Source: Halocafeteria seosinensis (lineage: Eukaryota; Sar; Bigyra; Bicosoecida). From it: a DNA stretch of 16,465 nucleotides. Location of the stretch: assembly GCA_001687465.1 (NCBI GenBank), contig LVLI01001607.1, positions 1 to 16,465 on the forward strand, read 5' to 3'. Positions 9,385 to 16,258 of the stretch are shown here, piece after piece. Below the pieces are notes generated by a model. The model did no database searches. It was not told the DNA's origin and saw only the letters and a list, made by a program, of their open reading frames with translations. A program made the position numbers and the translations under genes. Within the stretch, counting starts at the first letter, position 1; every line of letters begins with the position of its first letter.

Positions 9385-9600
9385 GGGGCGCGAACTTAAT
9401 CATCAGGTTGACCCAGCCGGCTCCGAACCCCCAATCCCGGCATGCCAGGGCGGTCCGGTGTCGCGGCTACAGGGCAGCCTTGGGCAGGGTACCCACAGGG
9501 TCCCACACAGCGCAGGCAGTGCAGGCACTGGCTGTGGTCCAGCCTGTGGAGCAGTGGTACCGTATACGTCGTTGAAGTCTCTGTTGTTGCTGTGTAACTA
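9385..9600. other. GC-rich island, no assignable gene
   Basis: From about 9390 to 9565 the sequence is distinctly richer in G and C than its surroundings, with repeated CAGGCA/GGCAG words. A plus-strand frame is open to 9575 (ending VVQPVEQWYRIRR), and other frames are open in part, which is expected where stop codons are rare. No frame resembles a family I know. It abuts the 19-bp repeat end at 9384, so it may be foreign or element-derived. Confidence 0.35.
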
Positions 9601-10256
9601 CTGAAGTGTATGTTAAACGCCGTGCAGCAAGCCTACTGAGTGTCAGTTAAAATTTTAAAGAGGACCGTGTACTGGTTTCATCAAGGTAAGTGTATATTGT
9701 ATACATGTTGGCTCAACCGTTTTGGCGCGAGAAGGAAGCCGATGCCTTCGTTTGTTGTTGTACTATTGAGCAAAGGGGGTGCTCGCATTGAGTACTACTA
9801 CTTGTAGGAAGAAAGATGGCAGAGTAAAAAACATTGAGGAGACGTTCGCCTTGGGCTCCATTGTTGCCGCGGCGTCGGGTGAACTCAACGCCACCGACGT
9901 GGAAAGTTCACGCACATATCATATCCGGCCTACGCTCGAAATACCAATTAATCTTGTCCTCCCTGTGTTAAAGGGGGTGATCATTAGGCAGAGAGAAGTG
10001 AATACCGTTTGCGTGTGTGGGATAGGGAATCAAGTATCACCAGTAAAGGGGAACTGGCAAGTCGATCGGCTTAGAGGAACGGTGGTTGGTCCGCCTAGAG
10101 CGACGTTCATGGAGACTCTGTAGACTCGCGTTGCGGAGTGGTACGGAACCTAGAGAAGATGATGTATGTGAGGTGACTCGAGAACGAAGTGAATATTCTC
10201 CGGGTGGAAAGAGTGAACCGTAAAGCGGACCGACCGACAGTGTTGTGTGAGATGCT
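9601..10256. other. Intergenic stretch with one unassigned ORF of 114 codons
   Basis: The longest frame here is plus strand 9779-10123 (beginning at a TTG/CTG-type codon, not ATG), which includes RKKDGRVKNIEETFALGSIV and ends GPPRATFMETL. It shows no motif I recognise, no clear splice structure and no good start codon, so I do not call it a gene. It precedes the duplicated LTR-like repeat and could be a remnant of the internal part of an element, but nothing in it proves that. Confidence 0.25.
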
Positions 10257-10550
10257 CTGTAAACATTTGATTGTTCGGTCCACTTCAACAAATCAAACAT
10301 TCATTGGACCGATACACACAGCACCAAATGGAACGATACTCATTTAATCGACAGATCTTTCTTCAGTGAACGTCATCGTGCTGTTTATTTTTCGATGCAA
10401 GCCCCATACCTCTCTTCATGAAGACCGGACGGCGACCGTTGCTGGCAACTTCAATGAAACAATCTTTACTTTGCTACGCGCACATACATCACACAAAGCC
10501 CCAATTGCAATAGGACCCACAGGCACAAAGCAGTATTGTATACTGAATTT
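10257..10550 (+). repeat. 294-bp direct repeat, copy 1 (LTR-like, TG...CA if extended to 10568)
   Basis: By eye this copy is identical, base for base, to 10572-10865. Counting from TG at 10258 to CA at 10568, copy 1 forms a 311-bp unit with the TG...CA ends typical of LTRs; the extra 3' end (CCCTCCCTAATAATTTCA) is missing from copy 2. Internally it carries a 7-bp inverted repeat, CGGTCCA / TGGACCG, about 30 nt apart. No primer-binding site, polypurine tract or reverse transcriptase lies next to it, so solo-LTR or MITE-like status is inference. Confidence 0.75.
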
Positions 10551-10571
10551 CCCTCCCTAATAATTTCAAAC

Positions 10572-10865
10572 CTGTAAACATTTGATTGTTCGGTCCACTT
10601 CAACAAATCAAACATTCATTGGACCGATACACACAGCACCAAATGGAACGATACTCATTTAATCGACAGATCTTTCTTCAGTGAACGTCATCGTGCTGTT
10701 TATTTTTCGATGCAAGCCCCATACCTCTCTTCATGAAGACCGGACGGCGACCGTTGCTGGCAACTTCAATGAAACAATCTTTACTTTGCTACGCGCACAT
10801 ACATCACACAAAGCCCCAATTGCAATAGGACCCACAGGCACAAAGCAGTATTGTATACTGAATTT
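10572..10865 (+). repeat. 294-bp direct repeat, copy 2, 3'-truncated
   Basis: An exact second copy of 10257-10550 at a 315-bp offset. Copies are separated by 21 bp (18 of them being the tail that copy 2 lacks, plus AAC). Copy 2 stops at AATTT and runs directly into ATCGATATAG. Perfect identity means a recent duplication, gene conversion or an assembly duplication. Both copies contain the same meaningless 60-codon frame, so no protein is implied. Confidence 0.9.
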
Positions 10866-11043
10866 ATCGATATAGTTGATCGTCTGCCATATGGTTTGTG
10901 TGGAAATCGATATCCTAGGCTGAAGCAAAGATTGCACGATCACACTTCAACTTCAACGTGACAGCAGTGGAGTCTCCCACTGGACTACAGCACGGCCTAT
11001 ATCATCGATACTCTATCATTGTAAGATTACACACGTATTTCAG

Positions 11044-11103
11044 GACTACCGTAGCCACACCGATACCATGTCACTTGGAATGGATCACCAATACCCTGCC
11101 AGA
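11044..11103 (+). repeat. Exon-like 60-nt module 1 of tandem array
   Basis: Bounded by TTTCAG before and GTAAGTGG after. It is open in the frame starting GAC and encodes DYRSHTDTMSLGMDHQYPAR. It is related to modules 2 and 3 at the peptide level (SHTDT-SL--D--YPAR) and has the same length, while the spacer after it (80 nt) differs from the next one (73 nt). Confidence 0.55.
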
Positions 11104-11183
11104 GTAAGTGGAGTTGGTGATCACAGATGCTGACGCTACTTTTTCGACGCTGGGGAGCTCCGAGCACCAGAGAAGTGGTTCAG

Positions 11184-11243
11184 GACTGCTGCAGTCACAC
11201 CGATACTCTTTCACTCGACCTGGATAACCGATATCCTGCCAGG
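11184..11243 (+). repeat. Exon-like 60-nt module 2 of tandem array
   Basis: Bounded by GGTTCAG and GTAAGTCG. Encodes DCCSHTDTLSLDLDNRYPAR in the same phase as module 1. Several of its differences from module 1 are silent third-base changes (AGC/AGT, ACC/ACT, CTT/CTC, TAC/TAT, AGA/AGG). Confidence 0.55.
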
Positions 11244-11316
11244 GTAAGTCGAGCTGGCGATTACACCTGCTGATACTACTGTTTCGACGCTGGGGAGCAC
11301 CAGAGAAGTGGTTCAG

Positions 11317-11376
11317 GACTGCTGCAGTCACACAGATACTCTTTCACTCGACCTGGATAACCGATATCCTGCCAGA
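11317..11376 (+). repeat. Exon-like 60-nt module 3 of tandem array
   Basis: Bounded by GGTTCAG and GTAAGTCG. It encodes the same 20-residue peptide as module 2, with only silent changes (ACC/ACA, AGG/AGA), so it is the most recent duplicate. The following spacer is 62 nt. Confidence 0.55.
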
Positions 11377-11438
11377 GTAAGTCGAGCTGGCGATTACACC
11401 TGCTGAAACTGCTTTTTCGGGCTTGGGAGGTGGTTCAG

Positions 11439-11505
11439 GACCACTGCAGCCACACTGATACTCTGTCAGTCGGCCTAGATCACCGGTACCTGCCATAGAA
11501 AGCGG
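11439..11505 (+). repeat. Degenerate module 4 of tandem array
   Basis: Begins after GGTTCAG with GACCACTGCAGCCACACTGA, giving DHCSHTDTLSVGLDHRYL. One base is missing near the end relative to the other modules, and the donor GTAAGT has become GAAAGC. It therefore looks like a dead copy in which both the frame and the splice donor are lost. Confidence 0.5.
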
Positions 11506-11584
11506 ATCCGGCGATTACACATGCTGGAAAAACTTTTTGCATTTGGAGACGCCAGTGAAGTGGTTCAGCTGCTTCAATCTTTTC

Positions 11585-11968
11585 GACCCTCGGGAGTCGG
11601 ATGTTTACGCCTAAAGTTCCCCCAAAGTGAGGAGATTGGAAACTGCGAGCCTGGCTCACCAATACCCTGCCACTGTATGTTGTGATTGTAGGTGGAGTCG
11701 GCGACCATCGTGGACCACACATGCAGGAACTGCTTCAATCTTTGCTTCAATCCTTTCAACACTCGGGAGTCGGATATTTACTCATCAGGCTGCCTCAAGT
11801 TCGGCCAAAGTGAGGATATGGGAAACCGCGAGTAACCGATACCCTGTCACTCGGCGACCATCATGGACCACACATGCAGGAACTGCTTCAATCTTTTCGA
11901 GTCGGATATTTACTCATCAGGCTACCTCAAGTTCGGCCAAAGTGAGGAGATGGGAAACCGCGAGTAAC
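11585..11968 (+). repeat. Tandem array B, units of about 134-174 bp
   Basis: The motif GAGTCGGAT(A/G)TTTAC recurs at about 11595, 11769 and 11900. Around it are CAAAGTGAGGA(G)AT.GGAAAC.GCGAG and GGCGACCATC.TGGACCACACATGCAGGAACTGCTTCAATC. One plus-strand frame runs through the array (to 11995) and repeats the peptides RRPSWTTHAGTASIF and FTHQA.SSSAKVR.WETASN. The two better copies differ by 21 nt (seven codons) without breaking this frame. The first unit also shares ACCAATACCCTGCCA with module 1 of array A, so the two arrays are related. Confidence 0.75.
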
Positions 11969-11970
11969 CC

Positions 11971-12190
11971 ACTTTTCGATACTACGAGCGGTTAGTGAAT
12001 CAGAACGCCGTGTTCCGAGGGACGCAATAGTGGCCATGGTGGCCGATACTAGCGATGAAAGACGTACAATGGTAGGACGAATGTGTTCACCGCTTTTCGA
12101 TATGACGAGCGGCTATTGAATCTGAACAACACTGCTCCCAGCAACCGCAATAATGTCCATTGTGACCGATACTAGCGACGAAAGGTTCGG
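11971..12190 (+). repeat. Tandem array C, two units of about 121 bp
   Basis: CTTTTCGATA..ACGAGCGG and GACCGATACTAGCGA.GAAAG-type words recur with a 121-bp step (starts near 11972 and 12093). The copies are clearly related but diverged, and contain stop codons in the frames I checked, so I read this as non-coding satellite-like DNA adjoining array B. Confidence 0.7.
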
Positions 12191-12584
12191 AAAGCATGTT
12201 GTCTGAGTTGTTATTAGTGAACGAGTCATGTCCAGGCTGCGAACGACGAACATTCGGTGAGGAGGAAGCTGTTCACAACTCTCGACTTCACAATCATTTA
12301 CATACGGTATGTTCTTTTGCACCGAAGGACCTACGTATTTGCAGTCCCGCGCTACAGTTCTTAAGGGCCGGGAAATTCGCAGAGTCCCCGACTTGAGATT
12401 GAGATATGCCGAAGGTAAGTTTTCAGTGTGAGTTTAGGAGCCGCACGTGTTGTCCGAAGGTTTGTGGCCGTAGAAGCCGCACGTGCTCTCCCTGACGTTG
12501 CACCCAAGCGTTGCCGCCTCATTCTTCGATCTTCGTACGACCCTGAGTGTGCAGTCCATCCATCCATAAAGCAAAACAGTAAGA
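12191..12584. other. Non-repetitive intergenic stretch, no clear gene
   Basis: Short open frames occur on both strands, the longest on plus from 12428 (a GTG codon). A small direct repeat, AGCCGCACGTG, occurs twice at about 12441 and 12475. ATGCCGAAG followed by GTAAGT and then TTTTCAG at about 12406-12426 looks like a start plus splice donor, but the implied intron would be only about 12 nt. I see no supportable gene. Confidence 0.3.
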
Positions 12585-12637
12585 GGATGTGGTCAACTTC
12601 CCGGCCGGTGGGCTATCTGTCACATTTGTGTGTGTGT
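12585..12637 (+). repeat. Dispersed repeat ending in (TG)n, copy 1
   Basis: GGATGTGGTCAACTTCCCGG followed by GGGCTATCTGTCACATT and a TG run of 11 nt. The same sequence recurs at 16107-16158, 3.5 kb away. This copy has a 7-nt insertion (CCGGCCGGTGGGC against CCGGGC) and a shorter TG run. Confidence 0.8.
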
Positions 12638-13429
12638 AAAACAGTAAGCCCTGGAACAGTTGCTGTACCCACACCGAAATGCAATCATCGTGACAGTAAT
12701 CTTTAGAGTGTACAGAATATCCCATTACCAATACATGTAACGTGTAACATGTGGTACCGCAAACTTTACATCTCTATAAAGTGTTGAGATTTGTGTTGAC
12801 CAAACATCAGACTGAATTATAATTATCCTGCACACAGGGTCAACGGCAAGGGAGTGTATGACCGTTCATGCCCTAACCCGTTGGTATGTGTGTCTGAGTG
12901 GCATGGATTTCCCGGTCGGAAATTCGGACCAGTCATCCCGGTCAGCGAGAAGAGGCAAGTTGTTCCCGTTCGAAGAACGGGCGGCAACTTGTATCTCATT
13001 CAATATAGACTTTCGTTCCACTACGATTGCATGATTTAAACTTGAGTGAAATACAGATATTTTGGTATTTTCGTTGTCCTTATTACGGTCCTATAAGCCA
13101 CTTAGAGTGCTGATGTGCTTGCGGACCCAAGTTCACACACTACCCAATAATACCATGGCATACTACATTTCGGGCAAGTGGATGAGTAGGATCGTGTGTG
13201 GGCTATCTATTGAGGGTCGTTGGAGTCCTCTCGTCCATTGAATATCTGGACGCAATCACAGCCGGCAACATTGTTCACACAGGTCTCTCTATACACGGAG
13301 CAGGGCGATATGAAGTACAATGTCCCTGTCTGATCCCGAAAATCATGCCTAGCAAGTTCGCATAAGGTGTAAATGTTGCTATGTATCCATGGAAATGGAT
13401 TCGGCTAACCACGAGCTGGAGAAGATAAT
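12638..13429. other. Intergenic stretch with a hairpin, no clear gene
   Basis: I find no frame with recognisable protein content. A 61-codon plus-strand ORF from the ATG at 12857 or nearby ends at 13039 and covers the hairpin at 12956-12991; it resembles nothing I know. The remainder to 13429 is ordinary mid-GC sequence with short chance frames on both strands. Confidence 0.35.
12956..12991. repeat. Perfect-armed inverted repeat (hairpin)
   Basis: CAAGTTG TT CCCGTTC GAA GAACGGG CGG CAACTTG: two perfect 7-bp stems, separated by a small internal loop (TT/CGG), with a GAA loop. No T-run follows on either strand, so it does not look like a bacterial-type terminator. Its role is unknown. Confidence 0.6.
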
Positions 13430-13711
13430 TTGAGGGATACCATCGTGGGCAGTCGCGCAAGGTACTTGTATTGTATGGGCACTCCAATTCCCGTGCCGCA
13501 GAGGTTGTTCCACTTATCATACATGTACAAAGATTGCGACATAGTGCAAAGAAGCATAAGCAAGTTTGCCGGGAAACTGGTACGACCAAGCAGATGCAAT
13601 ACTGTAGCTGCTGCGGCTTACTTATGCGTTTCCCAATTCTTTGGACCTCCGTGCCATACCAACTTGCACTATGAGGAAATGGACCACCGTGGAAGCCACG
13701 CAAGATCCTAG
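13430..13711 (+). pseudogene. Possible decayed C-terminus of a piggyBac-like transposase
   Basis: In the plus frame ending at the TGA at 13672-13674, the peptide RLRHSAKKHKQVCRETGTTK then QMQYCSCCG recalls the C-terminal cysteine-rich tail of piggyBac transposases (basic stretch, C, short linker, YYC..C). After an apparent frame shift, a second frame gives PPCHTNLHYEEMDH, which could be the following C...YH part. The first pair has only one cysteine, no DDD catalytic core is visible upstream and stops interrupt the frames. This is a weak, pattern-based suggestion. Confidence 0.18.
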
Positions 13712-13942
13712 CCCTCCCGACCAGCAGTAGGATTCTATGAGCATTGTCCTGTCCTCAGGAAACAGTCGAGTCTACTGTAGCCTGTCTACAAGATAGATTC
13801 ATGGGGCGATTGAGCTTGTTTTCGTATATGCAGGACGTTGTAAGCGTAAAACACTAACCCTAGTGTGATGACGATGCAGAGTACATCAAAGGTTTGTGTC
13901 ATTTCTTCAACATGCAGAAGGAGCGATGGTTCAACTACACAC
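13712..13942. other. 3' flank of the AP2 gene, nothing recognised
   Basis: About 230 bp downstream of the AP2-gene stop codon on the minus strand. No gene, repeat or clear polyadenylation hexamer is visible. A telomere-like word, CTAACCCTAG, occurs once at about 13854 and is too short to mean anything. Confidence 0.3.
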
Positions 13943-15398
13943 TTAGAATACCATACCACGTTCTTCTACGGGAACAAGCACTCCAGCTCGATCGGCAGCT
14001 TCTGCCCACGTCTGGTAGACTCTTGAAACGGAATCCAAGAAATCTTCTTTATTCTTCATGCGATTGTAGCAACTAACGGCAGCAGACAGACGATCCAGTG
14101 TTTTCTTCGGGGCTGCTACAATCATGAGTTTGTACTTCTTCCAGCAGTCGTCATTCATTATCGACCTGACTTCTCGCGACATATTCAGAAGCCCCTGTAA
14201 TGAAATCGGCAGTGTTAAGAAAATCTCGTATATCGTGGAAAAATGGCTGTGTCTTACTGTGAAAGTCTTTCTCCACGCTTTGAAGTCTGAGTATGTTTCT
14301 TCGGAATCTGGCTCAGCAAGGGAATGGTGTTGCGAATCCAGTGTTCTATCAGCAAGCATGTTTGTTAAGTTACCTGTCGCGTCGGAAGTCTCTCTGTTGT
14401 GTGTTCCGTTGGAGTAAGTGCTTTGTGGGTTCCAGGTATCGCAGTAGTATGGCTGAGTCCATCCAACACTCTCCGGTGTGGCCCTCTTCTTAATGGGTCT
14501 GTATTGTTGGAGTTGTGAGAGCTTAGTAAAGTGGCGCTAGTAAGAAACGTACGAGAAGGTGCTTTACTTACTGGTTAAGATATGGTGACTGCATGTCCAT
14601 GTAAGGGTATTGAAGGGCAGGAGATCGCATAGTAGACAGCTTCCCAGGGTTTTCATAGTCAGCATAGGATGAAAACTGCATATTCGAGTTTCCACGTCCA
14701 CCATCGTCGGAATGCCCCGAAGAAGGCACCTGCAAAGGTGTTACCTTTTCACCAATTTGTAATCCGGATTTGATGCTTCTAGGACCAAGACTTTCCCCGG
14801 TTATGGCTTGCTCGGCCAAGTAGTCCAGTGAGCAGCTACCATGAGGGAGTCTCGATGGATTTTCGGGCTCATGTTGCTTCTTCTTATTGTCTTTCCGCTT
14901 CGTCTTGACGATACGCTTCTGTCTTGGTTTAAGATCTGTTTCTGTGCCAATAATCAATGGTTGAATATCGGTAGGAACAGTCGTAGGCATGTTGACACTG
15001 TTTCTCTTCCTCTTCGCCGCATTTGCGGAACTTGGTTTTGTTTCTAATGCTGGCGTATCATTGATACCTTTGTATACATAGTTCAGGCTTCTCAATTTGT
15101 CGCGCTTGATTGCCTCAATATCGTAGGCGCGAGCTGCTTCCTCTTGCGTGGCGAAATCGCCGATGGTGTACTCAACTTTGCTCACGCAGATGCGTGCTCT
15201 CCAACGCGCTCCTTGTGCGCTGACGCCCCTGAAGGCACTGGATGCTTTTACACTCCTGCTAGGGACGAAAGGCTTTGCATTAAAATTGGGGCCCAAAATT
15301 TCCAGTTTATCTGGAAGACTTCTTTGGCAGGGAATGTCTTCAAGTGCTACATTCTGCTTTCCGTTGGACATCGTCTGCGTTGGAATGTCAGCGCACAT
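13943..15398 (-). CDS. AP2/ERF-domain transcription factor, 4 exons, 417 aa
   Basis: Exons on the minus strand: 15398-14572, 14498-14374, 14307-14258, 14194-13943. Introns of 73, 66 and 63 nt are GT-AG and join in phase. A single AP2/ERF domain lies at about residues 54-109: AFRGVSAQGARWRARI (YRG element), YTIGDFATQEEAARAYDIEA, then LRSLNYVYKG. It resembles plant and algal AP2/ERF more than the apicomplexan ApiAP2 type. Basic clusters AAKRKRN and KPRQKRIVKTKRKDNKKK look like nuclear localisation signals. The C-terminal 83 residues (GLLNMSREVRSIMNDDCWKK... to ...VPVEERGMVF) are probably helical and not recognised. The start is the first ATG after an in-frame TAG; a second ATG at 15371 follows AACGCAG, so a leader intron with a slightly shorter protein is possible. 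The target genes are unknown. Confidence 0.88.
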
Positions 15399-16258
15399 AT
15401 GCAAATATACGATCTACGTTTGGAAAGTTTGAGTAGGCGAAAACATATTGCAAGCTCTGTCAAAAGGATAGCTCGCTTTGAACGCCTTGCGACTGGGTTC
15501 TTCAACAGATAATCGAAGTGATACGGGTGCTCATCACCCATAGACCACTTCCAATATGGGCAACATTATGCCCCTTTTACATCATGGACTATAATTTTAG
15601 CGTATTGTGGAGCATGCACTTACAACGAAGCCGTGGAAAAAGGGAAAATCTAGAAAAAGAGAAAACGAAACGAGGAACCTGGCGACGTCAGATCAGCGAT
15701 ACCCTCAAGCACAATGGCTGTCAATACCAACAAATTACGACACGTTTTACGCGAACGTCAAAAGAGGAAGATAATCCTTCTAGGTGACTGTATCACAACC
15801 CAACCACATGTATAGAAAGTGCCTCCAAGCAACGGGCTACATGCGTCCTGTCGGAGAACAAAAAAGGTTTCCAAGGGATCGGACAGGGCCAATCATACTT
15901 CAACTTGCGCGAAGGAACTTGAAGGAAGCCAGATTCTTACTGCATATATTGCAGTGCAATACCACCGCTTGGTTGCGTCGGCCATAACATCTATAAGTAC
16001 ATTTCTTCTGTTTCCAGTTATGGCGACTATCCTACGACAGGCGCGAGAGCTACGCTCAGAGCTTCCGCAGTCGTGGGGCAGACTACACTGCACATGTACT
16101 TACAGTGGATGTGGTCAACTTCCCGGGCTATCTGTCACATTTGTGTGTGTGTGTGTGTACAGTTACCGGTACATCATGCATTCCTGGAAATGACCAGTAC
16201 TCTGACCGTATGCATCAGACTATCAGTATTGATCCTAACGGAAATGTTCTGAAGTGTA
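15399..16258. other. Intergenic region between AP2 gene and chromodomain ORF
   Basis: It should hold the AP2 promoter and leader (minus) and, if the chromodomain ORF starts at its ATG, that gene's promoter. Short plus-strand frames overlap at 15780-16260; none resembles integrase or another retrotransposon domain. A good acceptor-like tract, CATTTCTTCTGTTTCCAG, ends at about 16017, so spliced exons upstream of the chromodomain cannot be excluded. The dispersed TG-tailed repeat lies inside (16107-16158). Confidence 0.35.
16107..16158 (+). repeat. Dispersed repeat ending in (TG)n, copy 2
   Basis: Same sequence as 12585-12637 with a 7-nt deletion and a longer TG run (17 nt). The flanks differ on both sides. 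The shared part plus microsatellite tail suggests a short dispersed family rather than chance. Confidence 0.8.

Larger units (their letters stand above)
10970..11570 (+). repeat. Tandem array A, degenerate units of about 120-140 bp
   Basis: Anchor words CAGGACT.C.G.AG.CACAC.GATAC recur at 11041, 11181, 11314 and 11436, and a partial one (GGTTCAGCTGC) at 11566, giving steps of 140, 133, 122 and 130 bp. An older, more diverged unit lies at about 10978-11040. The array contains the exon-like modules listed separately. Both strands hold long open frames here because units rarely carry stop codons. Confidence 0.85.

Noticed and set aside
9710-9745. TTTTGGCGCGAGAAGGAAGCC as a retrotransposon primer-binding site
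   Set aside because: Only TGGCGC resembles a common tRNA-primed site; it is not adjacent to a CA-ended LTR and no gag/pol frame follows.
10366-10875. Two identical 60-codon ORFs (NVIVLFIFRCKPHTSLHEDR...)
   Set aside because: They exist only because the 294-bp repeat is duplicated; the start codon is not ATG and the copies differ only at the end where the repeat stops.
12965-12985. TTCGAA within the hairpin as a tRNA T-arm / Pol III B box
   Set aside because: The closing pair and loop do not fit a T-arm, and no acceptor, D or anticodon arms can be drawn around it.
13275-13703. 142-codon minus-strand ORF, Cys-rich
   Set aside because: No good start context, no known domain, no splice signals with neighbours; the plus strand of the same DNA looks at least as protein-like. 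Left as intergenic.
13850-13863. CTAACCCTAG as telomeric repeat
   Set aside because: A single 10-nt occurrence with no tandem copies.
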